Positions 22,101 through 33,889 of a stretch of DNA of 64,000 nucleotides are shown here, one piece after another. The position numbers and the translations under genes are program-made. Source of the DNA: Laguncularia racemosa. Its lineage: Eukaryota; Streptophyta; Magnoliopsida; Myrtales; Combretaceae. Within the stretch, counting starts at the first letter, position 1. Each line of letters opens with the position of its first letter. The notes under the pieces were generated by a model. It was not told the DNA's origin. It did no database searches and was given only the letters and a program-made list of their open reading frames with translations. The DNA lies in contig JBBMOL010000203.1 in NCBI GenBank assembly GCA_037954665.1, positions 124,001-188,000 of the forward strand, read 5' to 3'.

Positions 22101-25100
22101 AGGTGTTGGGAAGGGCATGACCCCTGTTTCATCAGAAGCATCTGATGGTGGCATGACTACTGATCAGGATAAGTCGGGAAGTTCTTTTGTATCAGAGGGA
22201 CAATTAAATCTTAAGACAGCAGATAGGAAAGAAGAGTGCAGTGGACTGCTTGATGATTCTAAAGATCATGCTGACATTTCACCAATTTCTTCTGAACCTA
22301 CCTCTATTAAAATTTCAGAAATAGCTGGGGATAATGCAGAGGGATCTGTTATGTTGGGAAGGGCCACAGGTGAGGAAAATGCCAAGGTTGAGAAAGTGAC
22401 AGGGGGCTTTCTTGAGCCTTGTTCTCATAAAGGTACTTGCGTGGCAGTTGATAATGCAGATCTGAAACAGTCGGAGAAGGAAGATGTTCCTTCTCCAACC
22501 ATTTCATCTGCAGACGTCCATGTTGATAAAATTTCATCATCAGGTCCACCTGCAAGTACAATTGGAAACATGGATGGAAAAGAGGAAAGCAGTTCTGCCT
22601 CAGTTCCTGAAAATCAGGAGACAATTTCAAAATTGAGAATGATAGCATGGAATGTATGAACAGCAGTACTGAACCTGTTCAGATGCTGGGATCTAAAGAT
22701 AAGCCAGCGACAGATCTCAATAGGTCTAAGAGTTTTTTAGCTCGAGGAAAGAAGAAGAGGAGAGAAATTCTTCAGAAAGCAGATGCAGCAGGTACAACAT
22801 CTGATCTTTATATGGCTTATAAGGGTCCTGAAGAAAAGAAAGATATTGTGTTGACTTCAGAAAGCCCGAAAATTAGTTCAACTATCATTAAGTCGAAGCC
22901 AGTACCAACCGGTAGCCCGCACGAAGAGGCTGCAATGAGTGAAGAAGGTGAAATAGAGAAAGCTGAGCTTTATGATTGGGAAGATGCTGCTGACATCTCT
23001 ACACTGGATCCTACAGTTAATGTGGAGCAAACACATGGACTTCCTGTGAATGTTCAAGATGGAAATATAGCAAAGAAGTATTCCAGAGACTTCCTCCTGA
23101 AATTTGCAGAAAAGTGTACAGATCGACCCAAGAATTTGGTAGATACTGATATTGTGGAATTATTTCCAATCATTAATTCAACTCATCCTGAGCGTGATTC
23201 ACACCCGAGCCCTAGGAGGGTGGAAAGGCAGAGTATGGGACCTCGTTTAGATCGTCGTGGAAGTACTGTGGCCAATGATGACAGATGGAGTAAACTGCCT
23301 GCACCTTGTGGTGCAGGGCACGACCTTCGTCTGGATGTTAGTTTTGGAGGTAATTTGGGATTTCGACCAGGTCAGGGAGGTGTTTTGAGACATCCTCGTG
23401 CTCAGACACCCACTTCTTATTCTGGAGGCATATTGTCTGCCCCAATGCAGGCCCTGGGCTCTCAAGGAGGGATTGCAAGAAATAATTCTGATGCTGACAG
23501 ATGGCAACGGGCTGCTAATTTCCCGCAGAGGGGTTTGATTACATCTCCTCAGACTCCACTACAGATTATGCACAAAGCTGATAAGAAGTACCAAGTGGTT
23601 AAGGTTACTGATGAAGAAGAGGTGAAGCAAAGGCAATTAAAAGCTATCTTGAATAAATTAACGCCTCAGAACTTTGAAAAATTGTTTGAGCAAGTGAAAG
23701 AAGTTAACATAGATAATGCAATTACACTTACAGGCCTTATTTCACAAATTTTCGATAAAGCTTTGATGGAGCCTACATTTTGTGAAATGTATGCGAACTT
23801 GTGTTCTCATCTTTCTCAAGTGCTGCCTGATTTTAGTGAGGATAATGAGAAGATAACTTTTAGGAGATTACTTTTAAACAAGTGTCAAGAAGAATTTGAA
23901 AGAGGGGAAAGAGAACAAGAAGAAGCAAATAAAGTGGAGGAGGGGGAGATTAAACAAACTGAAGAGGAAATAGAAGAGAAGAGAATAAAGGCACGTAGAC
24001 GCATGCTTGGAAACATCAGACTAATTGGGGAGTTGTACAAGAAAAAAATGTTAACGGAAAAAATAATGCATGAGTGCATGAAGAAATTACTGGGTCAATC
24101 TCAGACTCCGCATGAAGAAGATCTTGAGGCTTTGTGCAAATTAATGAGTACAATTGGAGAGATGATTGATCATTCAAAAGCAAAAGATCATATGGATGCA
24201 TATTTTGAAAGGATGACCATGTTATCTAACAACATGAGTATTTCTTCCAGGGTTAGGTTCATGTTGAAGGATTCCATTGAATTGAGAAGAAATAAATGGC
24301 AGCAACGTAGAAAAGTTGAAGGACCAAAGAAAATTGAGGAAGTGCATAGAGATGCTGCTCAAGAAAGACAAGCACAGGCTAGCAGGCTCGCTCGCACTCC
24401 AGGTATGAATCCATCAGCAAGAAGAGGAATGCCCATGGATTTTGCTCCTAGAGGCTCAACTTTATTGTCTTCTCCCAGTGCTCAAATGGGTGGTTTCCGA
24501 GGGGTGCCCTCACAGGCTCGTGCATATGGTAGTCAGGATATCCGATTAGAGGAAAGACAGCCTTATGAGGCAAGACCTTTATCCGTCCCCTTGCCTCAAA
24601 GATCTACAGGTGACGAATCAATTACTTTGGGACCACAGGGTGGTCTTGGGAGGGGTTTATCAGTTAGAGGTCCAACATCAATGTCGAGCACTTTGGTAGC
24701 TGATATATCCTCTGGCCCTGTTGACTCCCGAAGAATTGCTGGAGGCTTCAATGGTTTCAGTCCTGTGGAGAGAGTAGGCCACAGCTTAAGGGATGATCCC
24801 TCAGCCAGATACATGGCTGATAGGTTCCCAGGGCCTGCTCCTTATGATCAATGGAATGTGCAGAATCGTAGTATACAGGGCAGCAGAGGCCTTAGAAGTC
24901 CAGAAAATAGTTTTGAGAGGTCTGCCACAACTTCTCCTGCAACAAGGGGACAGGGGCCAGCTTATTCTAAAAACCATCCTGCAGAGGTGGTGTGGCCTGA
25001 AGAAAAGCTGCGTGATATGTCCATTGCAGCAATTAAAGAATTCTATAGGTACAATTTTTGTCTGCTTCTGTTTTAAAGTTCTGTTGTTGAAATGAAAGGT

Positions 25101-27570
25101 CCGGTCCATTGTTTTACCTTGCAATCTGGGATTGGAGTTTCTATGTATCCAAACCGCAGGTTAGTCTCCATCCTTTAGATTGATTTGATTACTCTAGGGT
25201 CATGGTTCTAATGGAGGGAACTGTAGTAATCTATAGTAAGGATGCCACCAAGCGGATCATTATTGGGTGCCCGACTCTCTCAACTCGCTAATTACCCCAT
25301 AGAGTTTTGGGATGGGTTTGGGTATTATTACTTTAAAACCTTATAAGGTTTTGAGTTGGATTTTTGAGTTATGAAAAAAAACTCGTTGAGAAAACCCGAC
25401 TCGCTAAAAAAATGTTATGTGATAATATTTTTGAACTCAAATTTCAAATCTTAAAAGATTGTGATTTATTAACTTGTTACATAGTATCAAAGATTATTAT
25501 TTATTTTATTTTATTGAATAAATTTCAAAAAACTCTAATTATGTCTTGATTCCTTAATCTCACCGATCCAACTTCCTAGTCATGTTTGCATCCCTCAGTC
25601 TTATATCTGTTCCAGTGTATTGTATGGAATTATTTTCTTCTTTGTAGATATGTAGATAATTGAGAAAGAGGATGGGTTAAACTTCGATTAATTTTGATGA
25701 ATTTTTAAGAAGAGGATGAGATGGATTTTAATTAAGTTTTGAAATTTGGTGAATAATGTCATAAATTGGTAAGAATATATGATTGATGAGTTAAACTTTA
25801 TTTAATTTAGAATTTAGATAAATGTATATATTGAACTCCCTATTACAGTAGTTTTTAAATGAGATTTAATAAAGTTCATTTAGTTGAATTTCAAGTTTTT
25901 AAGTGTAATTCAATTTAATACATATAAGATTGTTTTATGAAAATTGCAATTATAGATGATCATATTTAATACAACTGTTTTTCTATAAATAATTTATGCC
26001 ATTATATAACATGTTATTACTTTATTCCTAGTATATATTTCTATTAATAGCAAAAATAAATTACAAGTGTCTTGATGATATTATACATATTTATTTCACA
26101 TGAAAGTGTTTCACATAAAATATAGTTGCGAGTCAGTGGGTTGGGTCTTAGGGTGGTATTAAATAAAAACCTTATAGGGTTTTGGGGCGGATTATGGGTA
26201 GTCCTAAAAGGTAGCAAGTCGGGTTTGGGTTTTATAAAGCCCGTCTCAAACTCGACTCGGTGGCATCTCAATTCTACAGCAGTCATCATCATTTGATGTC
26301 ACTTGCATTGACATTTTTTGATGTGTTAGTTTCTGAGTATTTGAAGCCTATCTACTTTCCTTTTTAGAAGGTGTATATATATAGAAAGTGTATGTTTACA
26401 GGTCACTAGTAATGGTACCATGAATATTAATTGTATTAGTGACAAAAACATGATTTGGATTATTGGTGCATTAGTGGCTCTATTGTTTACTGATACTCTT
26501 CTCCTGTGCCCTTTGTTCCCAAATGCATTTTGGGTATCATGCACAGCAGTGAAATAGTGTGGTCTCATAGTTGATCAGTTTGATGTTTGCTTTGTGTGGT
26601 ATTACCGGTGAATGATTTTTATTTGGAGAATAGAAGAAAAATGTTTACTCTCGACATAGAATAAACTTAATACTTATTATTTTCATCATAAATACATTTG
26701 TGGTCTTGTAGTAGATCAATTTGATGTTGGCTTGGTATGGTATTTACCGTAAATAATATTTGGAGAAAAGAAGAAAAATGTTCTCTCATTTGACATATGA
26801 TAAAACTTACAGCTTATTATTTGGATCATAAAGACATTGTGGTGGAATCATGCCACTGCATCGACTCTCTTTGCAATATGGGCTTCCTTCCCTTTTTTTT
26901 TTTTTTGAAATAGAAATTTGTTAAAAGATGCTTTGCGTCATTTTAAAAGATTTTCTTCTCTTTTCAGTATCAAGGATGAGAGGGAAGTTACTTTATGCAT
27001 CAAAGATTTGAATTCTCCGAACTTCTACCCATCCATGGTCTCTTTGTGGGTCACAGACTCTTTTGAGAGGAAGGACATGGAGAGGGATCTTTTGGCAAAG
27101 CTCCTCATCAATCTGACGAAGTCTCAGGATCATTTGTTGAGTCAAGCACAGCTGCTAAAAGGGTAGGAATTCATATTATCAAGCTGATGGATTATAATAG
27201 TGATAACTACTCACTTTTTCTTGTTTGAATGTTCAGGTTTGAATCAGTGCTCACCACCCTGGAGGATGCAGTGAATGATGCCCCCAAAGCACCAGGATTC
27301 CTTGGTCGCATATTTGCCAAAGTTATCGTAGAAAATGTGATTCCACTGAGGGAGATTGGAAAGTTACTAAGTGAAGGCGGAGAAGAACCTGGACAACTAA
27401 AAGAAAATGGACTTGCAGCAGATGTTCTTGGAAACACATTGGAGATGATTAAGTTAGAGAAAGGTGAGACTGTTTTGAATGAAATTCGATCAAACTCCAA
27501 CTTGCGGTTGGAGGATTTTCGTCCCCCAGATCCATTTATTAGGCCAAGGATATTAGAAAAATTCATTTAG
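18941..27570 (+). CDS. EIF4G: Eukaryotic translation initiation factor 4G (eIF4G), nine coding exons, one frameshift
   Basis: eIF4G is the cytoplasmic scaffold of the cap-binding complex eIF4F; it joins eIF4E, the helicase eIF4A, eIF3 and poly(A)-binding protein. Coding exons by splice signals and phase are 18941-19104, 19335-19498, 19599-19730, 19951-20024, 20137-20193, 20440-21795, 21910-25048, 26968-27162 and 27237-27570. Landmarks are the plant N-terminus MSGNQRSDRN, the GFAFQFGSISPGF motif, the eIF4E-binding YSRDFLL (about residue 1040), MIF4G (about 1220-1445) and MA3 (from about 1680). One base is missing in the A-run at 22629-22632: the upstream frame stops at 22657-22659 after about 898 codons, while the rest is open in the next frame. 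With that base the model is 1871 residues, close to plant eIF4G length. It is either a sequencing error or a true loss of function. Confidence 0.95.
19335..19498 (+). CDS. EIF4G: eIF4G coding exon 2
   Basis: The acceptor is TTGTAG|TATCAAG and the donor CGTG|GTAAGA. It encodes a disordered Asn/Pro/Gln-rich piece (KKPSNNNVQGAQSR) typical of this protein. Confidence 0.88.
19599..19730 (+). CDS. EIF4G: eIF4G coding exon 3
   Basis: The acceptor is ATAGCAG|GACC and the donor AAAGG|GTGTGT. It encodes RTVPKAPTSQSSS, a conserved plant eIF4G stretch. Confidence 0.88.
19951..20024 (+). CDS. EIF4G: eIF4G coding exon 4
   Basis: The acceptor is TTTGCAG|CTTC and the donor ATGCAG|GTATAT. It encodes GFAFQFGSISPGFVNGMQ, the best conserved N-terminal motif of plant eIF4G. 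The exon is too short to stand out as an ORF. Confidence 0.9.
20137..20193 (+). CDS. EIF4G: eIF4G coding exon 5 (57 bp)
   Basis: The acceptor is GTCATAG|CTTC and the donor GACCAG|GTATGC. It encodes 19 residues, LPARTSSAPPNLDEQKRDQ, in phase 0 on both sides. Confidence 0.88.
20440..21795 (+). CDS. EIF4G: eIF4G coding exon 6
   Basis: 452 codons, phase 0 on both sides: acceptor TTGCAG|GCTCGC, donor GTCCAG|GTAATT. It encodes the long disordered Pro/Gln/Met-rich N-terminal region, including PVKIVDPGTHQEVRLD, a motif kept in plant eIF4Gs. Confidence 0.92.
21910..25048 (+). CDS. EIF4G: eIF4G coding exon 7 (eIF4E site, MIF4G), frameshifted
   Basis: 3139 bases: acceptor ATGACAG|GTTGGT, donor TATAG|GTACAA. 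The first 249 codons run to the TGA at 22657. From about 22633 the frame that continues is shifted by one missing base in the run of four As at 22629-22632. Beyond it lie a basic GKKKRREIL patch and AGTTSDLYMAYKGPEEKK, the eIF4E-binding YSRDFLL at 23079, the MIF4G domain (about 23630-24300, with ILNKLTPQNFEKLF) and an RGG-like disordered linker. No intron of suitable length was found that would repair the frame. Confidence 0.92.
25237..26271. mobile_element. hAT-like MITE in eIF4G intron 7
   Basis: The ends are TAAGGATGCCACC on the left and, on the reverse strand, TTGAGATGCCACC on the right. The flanking 8-mers ATCTATAG and TTCTACAG match at 6 of 8 positions, as expected of an old hAT target duplication. 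Both arms carry the ACCCGACTC-type subterminal repeats seen in plant hAT MITEs, and an 18-base palindrome around CCTTATAAGG lies at 25335-25352. There is no transposase. It is 1035 bp, over half of the intron. Confidence 0.72.
26968..27162 (+). CDS. EIF4G: eIF4G coding exon 8 (MA3 part)
   Basis: The acceptor is TTTTCAG|TATC and the donor AAAAGG|GTAGG. It encodes KDEREVTLCIKDLNSPNF and SLWVTDSFERKD, the start of the MA3 domain that binds eIF4A. It follows a 1919-bp intron that holds a MITE. Confidence 0.92.
27237..27570 (+). CDS. EIF4G: eIF4G coding exon 9, C-terminus and stop
   Basis: The acceptor is GTTCAG|GTTTG; TAG stop at 27568-27570. It encodes the rest of MA3 (GFLGRIFAKVIVENVIPL) and the conserved C-terminal RPPDPFIRPRILEKFI-type tail. 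Confidence 0.93.
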
Positions 27571-27997
27571 AGAAAGAAGCTGCTGCTCATTGTATCTTTG
27601 TTAATGAAATTATGTTTAGCGCTTCCAGGTCACCTTTTAGATTGGAAATTTATTTACATGTGGTGGGGATAATTTATAGGGTTATCCTTATCATATTCTA
27701 CTAGTATTTTTTTTTTCTCCTCCAAAAGAAATATAACTACAAAAATGTTCGATCGACCAAACCTACGATTGAGTTGTATCCTGGTGAGTAGGTATTTCAC
27801 GGTTAGCTCTGAAATGGACTTTTTATCCTCCACCCCCATCCGGCCTTTTCCGGTCATGGGATGGATGTTTTAACGTCAGTGGCATGTTTGGATTCGGTGG
27901 GGAGAAAGTCAGATGCTAATTCACAGTAGATTTGGAGATAGATTCGACGGTGGACCTGAATCTGTGATTAAAGAGTAGTTGCGCTGTGTGTGTTTGT
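27571..27997 (+). other. eIF4G 3' UTR and downstream flank
   Basis: Follows the stop codon. No clear AATAAA was picked out, so the 3' end of the transcript is not placed; the UTR probably covers the first 150-300 bases. The last eight bases, 27990-27997, are the left target duplication of the next MITE. Confidence 0.5.
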
Positions 27998-28836
27998 TAA
28001 AAATGTAAACGGGCTGGGTTTGTTGAAATCCGAATCCGACCTGCTAAAGGATTTACAAGTTCAAAACCTATCCCGACCTAATAGGGTAATTTTTCATTAG
28101 TCTTGAACTCGCCTCGTGTAACAAATGAGGTACCTGAACCTGACCTGAACAGCAATTTAATGAAGCAATGTCGATCGAGCGCGCCCGAGAGAGAGGGGTC
28201 TTCCAATTATGGGGTCAGTCCACTCTGTCCAGTCCGGACCAGCCGTCTTCTATCGACAGGAGAGTGTCAGCTGCCGCGTGAGAGAGACTAAAAGAGAGGG
28301 GTTTCATTTTCCAACAAGTTAGGGAGGGTGGGTGGGGTGGGGTTGTGTTTTGTTGTAAAATAAAACATGTAAATGAATTGGGAATGGGAATATGGGTAGG
28401 GGCCGGGCAGCGGGCAAGTGCAGGGCAGGAGTCGAACTCGAAGACCAGACGAGAGACAGACTAGTGGGCAAAGCCGACAACACAGCAGTGAGCAGACTAG
28501 AGGCGCCAGCGCGGGAAGGGAACGGATCGGAAATTCAGAATTGGCTTTTCTTTCTTCAATCGGTTCAGCGGGATTGGAAATGCCAAAAATTTATAAATAT
28601 AAAAATAATAAAGTAAAATATATTGATTATAAATTATAATATTAATTTATTATTTAAAAATATTATTTTTATTAAATCGGATTTTCCAATTAAGTTCTCT
28701 CTAAATCCCATAACACGATCCTAAATCCTATCGGATTTTATTTCATGTCTCAAAACTCAACCCTAAACCTTATAAGGTTTTTATTAGGTCGATTGGGTTT
28801 GGTATCCTATTACAACTCGATCTGGTTGCATTCCTA
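27998..28836. mobile_element. hAT-like MITE with perfect 8-bp target duplication and GC-rich core
   Basis: Flanked on both sides by GTGTTTGT (27990-27997 and 28837-28844). The ends are TAAAAATGTAAAC and, in reverse complement, TAGGAATGCAACC. A 16-base palindrome AAACCTTATAAGGTTT (28765-28780) is shared with the MITE in eIF4G intron 7, so the two are one family. The middle, about 28160-28540, is markedly GC-rich, unlike the AT-rich arms, and may be captured host sequence. It has short open frames but none that look like a protein. Confidence 0.85.
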
Positions 28837-28844
28837 GTGTTTGT

Positions 28845-31533
28845 GTTCTTTTTTTTTGTTCTTTTTTTCCCCGTTCAACAAAAGGATATGAGGGATTTGA
28901 CTTCCAACCTAGATGGCATGCTCAAACACTTTTCCTTAAATGGTTGCCCAATCAATATCAATGTTGTCAAACTCGAATTAGGGCATGGAAATGATTAGTC
29001 AAGGATCAAGAGGGTCAAACTAGGGTTAGAATTGGAATTGATAAATATATTAAGATATAACTCAATCGGAATTAGTAAATATATTTAGATTAATTCATAT
29101 TTTACTTATATAGTAATAAAATTATCCACCTTATTGTGATTTCAAATTTGATAACTTTTATCTTTTGTTTTCCTTATTTAAGGTATTTTTTTATAGTAAC
29201 TTGGTACATTTTCTAGCAAAAAGGGCACAAAAATGGTGCACAATGACCTAGAAAATCTAGTTAGGTTTTATAAGAATTGAGCTAAACCAACTGGGTCTTT
29301 AAGGTTTACAATCAAAGTGGGTTAAAAGGATTCTTCTATGATCCTATTAATTATTTTAACGGGATTAATGCAGTTTTCTATCTCACAATTTGGTTATGAA
29401 TAATAAATCTCTATTATTGATTACCATTAAATTTCAATCGTTAACATGTAAATTAATTGTGAGATTAAAGGTTGGATCATTTTAATAAAAAACACAAAGA
29501 GGATCATAAAAAATTTTCACATCAAAAAGGTGTCTAGATTGATTTTACAATCAAATTAAATCAAACTAGGTCAGATCGGATGAGTCAATCTAGATTTGAA
29601 GTACAACTACTAACATTCCTAGAAAGCAAGCGAAACATATAAACTTAGATTTACTTTTTATCCTTCCAATTAAGCTAGCATTTTTCCATATAATGAAAAT
29701 TTGCAAAAAGCAAGTTTGAAGATAAATAACTTATTTCATTACTTAATGGACTCTTGGACTGTGAAACTCTACAAATTTCATTTTTCCTTCAATCAATGCA
29801 CGGATTGCTCATTGAAATAAGACACTTCTAATAAAAACACTACCAAAGAAGAAATGGCATGAAATACCTAACATTTTCTACTTTGGTGAGCCCTTCGAAA
29901 CTCAAAGCATGTGTAAGCATAAAAACATCTAAAACAAAAAAAGAAAAGAAAAGAAAAAGAAAATGTTATAAAGGAAAAACTTCATAGTGATTGATCGGAC
30001 TTGACGGCTGACTAGGTTGGAAAACAAACTAGTAAAATGCTATTGATTTCTTCTGTAGAAAAAAAAAAAACCACTATTGATTTGTTACGCAAAAATAAAA
30101 CACTAACAATTTACTGATGCCTAAACCAAAATTATTAGTTATTCAGAAGACTACAACAATACTTGAAAGACGAGTAAAAGAAAAAGAAAACATCTAGCTA
30201 AGAGAGAGAGAGAGAGAGAGAACGAGAAATAAGAAAAGATTTAAAAACATAAAAAAAAATAGAATTCCTAAAAAATTCCTATGTAAAGCACCGATCATGA
30301 CTCTAAAATAGGTGCAATGATGTTCCATTAAAAGAAGAGGAAAATCCCATCAAAGTGAGAAAATGGGTATTAGTAGCCACACTAAAGTCAGCAATTCAAT
30401 TATCAATTTCAATGTTTGATGAAATCGGCATCTGATTTTAAATGGCATATTTTCAAGAACACTTTTATATTTGATACATTTTAAAGAATACTTAAAATTG
30501 AGTGTTCCACTTTTGGCAAGATAAGACAAACCCCTCTTTTATGGTTGTTGTTTGTCAATTTCAATAGAGAATATATTAGCCTACAATGCATAAGGGAAAC
30601 ATGAGCTATGGAGATTTCGAAACTGTCTAGTGTTACCACTCCAATACTCAAGTTAAAATACTGAGAATAAGAGATAATTAAAAGAATAGCTAAGAGGCTC
30701 AAAAGTTTTGATTCCCTCACTAGTAAGTAGCTTTGAGCCTTTATAGGGAGTACTAGTATGCAATTATCCTTGGAGAACGTGGGGTGTGTTTATGGCTACA
30801 CGTTCGAGGTGCTCAAGTGGTGAGAGAGTGGGCGATTCGACCAATAGTGTACCCTTTTTGTAGTTGACTGGGTCAAGGCGCTATGGCTCATAGGGCTAAG
30901 GTCTCAAGTGAGCTCATGACTAAGCTTCCTATGTGAGATAGAATATGAGTTTAAACCAGGCCTGGACTCATAGCCGAAATGACCTATCAGCATTTTCCCT
31001 CCCACTGTCTTTGGTGGCTAGGTAGCAAAGAAAGTATACACCAAACATGCCATTAAAATATATGTGTGTGGGCATTCAAGTTGATCTAGGGGGTTTGGCT
31101 TATGATTTTGAGTTGTAAATTGAAGCAGGTATAGTGTCTTAATTGTTTCAAGGGCATTAACGGTTTTGGCGAAACCATTGCACCATATGTAGGTATAGAG
31201 CCAAGTTGAAAAGGTGTGTAGAACTGAGAATAACCTCCCCAACATGTGTTGATGAACTTGTGCTATGATGAAGAGATATGAACTATTTTAAGGGGTCGGA
31301 ATAATGGGGAGGTTGTCTAGTCGTCCATTGATTGGCTTCTCAAGGAAGTTTCTATTTAAATTGCTTTTACGCTCATGCACCTAGATGCATTAAATGCCTT
31401 TGAATTAATTTTATGCATGTGAATTTGGTCACATGAAATGCTAGCGGACACATGTTGAGTGTTAGGCAATTAACCTTGATACGGTAGTTATATGCAAGTG
31501 CATCTTAGTCATTTATTTCAACTTGGTCACTAC
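28845..31533. other. Intergenic region, no gene seen
   Basis: AT-rich spacer with no ORF that has coding character on either strand. It contains a poly-A run near 30060 and a GA microsatellite at about 30200-30221. The part from 30770 to 31010 is less AT-rich but matches nothing recognised. Confidence 0.6.
30200..30221. repeat. (GA)n microsatellite
   Basis: An uninterrupted AG/GA dinucleotide run of about 11 units. Confidence 0.9.
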
Positions 31534-32262
31534 TGTCAAAACGTGTTTTTGATCATTTTTCTTAGTTTTAATTTATACTAAATCATACTTATTTAACATA
31601 GATTACTCGACTAAATTAAGAAAAATTGATTTTTAAAAGTAGTCGCCACCAACCTAAGTTGGAAAATAAAGTTAAAGTTAATTGGGTGGATTAACCTTTA
31701 CTAACTACTAGTCCACGAATTTTTCTAAAAAATATTTTTAAAAAATATAAACCAAAGGTACTAAATTCGAGGGCTAACTTATTAAAAACTAAATGGTTAC
31801 CATGTAGAATTTTCAAAAATATCTACTAAAAGGCCTTTATATTTTTACTCTTCATTTTTTTATTTATCTATTATTATAATATATTATTTATTATTTTTAT
31901 ATTTTTATAAGATTTTGAATTTATGTTAAAAGAAAACCTAAAGTCTACAATTTATTATACTAATTTTTCTAAGGCTTTTATTATTAATAACCTAAAGTTT
32001 TTATTCATTTAATTTTTCTATTTTTTTTATTTTTTTTTTTTAGTTTTTATTTTATTATTTTTGTTTAATTTTTCTAAACCTAAAGTTTTTAGTTTATTAT
32101 GATTATTTTTCTTAACCTAAAGTTTTTATTTTATTATGATTATTTTTCCTAACCTAAATTTTTATTTTGTTATGGTTGCCCCAAAGGTGCCTATGTACTT
32201 GCTAGCCAGGATCAAACCATCCGTCGTTCGCTTTTCTTTTGTAAAAATTTTAATTTATTGGT

Positions 32263-32478
32263 TAATTTTATTTAATAAAAAGCATCGGCTTTACGTTATT
32301 TGATCATATTAACTTTTATTAAGAAAATACTTAGATGGTAATTTTATTTAATAAAAAGCATCGGCTTTACGTTATTTGATCATATTAACTTTTATTAAGA
32401 AAATACTTAGATGGCCTGGATTATTAGATTATTGTTTTTGATCAAATAACGTAAAGTCGATGCTTTTTATTAAATATT
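32263..32478. repeat. 76-bp tandem pair plus inverted partial copy
   Basis: The block with GCATCGGCTTTACG starts again after 76 bases (32281 and 32357). A reversed copy, with CGTAAAGTCGATGC, follows at 32439-32478. The inverted pair could fold into a stem of about 35-40 bases. Confidence 0.85.
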
Positions 32479-33889
32479 ATTAGATTTTTTTAAAAAAATC
32501 TAAAATAACTTAAGTTTGGGAAAAAAACCTCATATTAAATTTTTATTTAAAAAAAAACTCTAAGTGATAAAACCCGAAAATACTAGATTTTAATTAAAAA
32601 AAATATACTTTATCCCTTATTCTTATTCTATTCATTTAACTAAAAACCTTAAACTAAAAACTTTATTCTTATATATTTTTATCATTTTCACTTGTTCCTA
32701 AGATTTTTATTTATACTAAGATTTTTAACTATTTAATTTAATTTTTTATATTTTTTTATTTTTATATTTTTATTTCTATTTTCCTAACTTATACTGAAGA
32801 TTTTTATTTTTATATCTTTTTAGATTTTTATTCTTATGCTAAAGATTTTTATTTTCTGTATTATTATTGTTTTTTTGTTTGTCATTAAGCGATGGTATAC
32901 ACCACGACAATTCAATGGATACTTTATTTTTTATTTTTTTATTTTTAAAACTATAGAACAGTCTAAAATAAATCTAATAGTAAATAAAATAAACATATAA
33001 AAATAAATAAATAAAATCACCAACCAGGTTGCTAGATAACAAGTGGGTCAGGTCGCGGGTTCGGATTAGGTTGCAAGTCTAATTGGGTTACAGTGGAGGG
33101 GCTCCTCGTCAGCGATGCTTTGGTGGTCATTGAGGGTGGTTAAGGGGTGTTTTCATAGGTTTTTTAAGGTGAGGAATTGATTTATGGTGTTGTTTTTACC
33201 TAAAATCAAGCCTAAGTGGTGGTTCAAGAGGTAGTCGACGATGGAGTCTTCGGTGGTTTTTCAATCTGTGCCTTTAAGACAAATTCAAACAAAAAACTTG
33301 GGCTTTATGAATCTATGGACTTCTAGAAACTCCAGGACGCCATTAGCTTGTTTTGGGGTTGTGTGTTGCGTGAGAAATCCTAGAAAGAAGGTAGCTTGGT
33401 CGGCAATGGTATTCTAGAGAGAGAAAGTGTGGGGTTGGGTGTTCCTAAGCTTCTAAAATATGAATCCGACCACCCTCTGATGTTTCTCGAATTCCTATTT
33501 ATAGTAGTGGAAACCGAATCGTGCTTAGAGCTAAGGATAAGGTAAAATAGTAGTTGGCCGGCGAGGTAGATAAGGGTCATTGGAGATTTGTTTTTATTAA
33601 ATCTTCAATTCGTTGTTATTGAATCTTTAGGATGTAGATGAATTTTTTAAGGTTTTTTTAGATAATTTTGTGTCAAATGTTGTTGAAAAATGTAAAAAAA
33701 AAAAAAAAAGGAATCTCGCATCCTTGCTGGAGATCCTGCTCTACCTGTTTTCACTTTCCGACTAGGCTAGCCTCTATCCAAAGAAGGAGATGATCACGTG
33801 CTTTGCACATGACTCACCCTAGCCAACCAGATGCTGCCACATGGTAGCTGGGAGGGAAGAAGGAAAAAAGTTGCACAAAGCACTGATTG

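Noticed and set aside
22433..22513. Possible small intron (GTACTTGC to CATCTGCAG) in eIF4G exon 7
   Set aside because: It is 81 bases, a multiple of three, so it cannot repair the frameshift, and the sequence inside reads as open coding. The other nearby GT-AG pairs tried did not give the needed length either.
21258..22648. Antisense ORFs opposite eIF4G exons 6 and 7
   Set aside because: They mirror the sense coding sequence and show no family features.
28392..28639. Two overlapping 73-74-codon ORFs in the GC-rich MITE core
   Set aside because: Charged low-complexity translations with no recognisable domain, inside a non-autonomous element; open frames are expected in GC-rich DNA.
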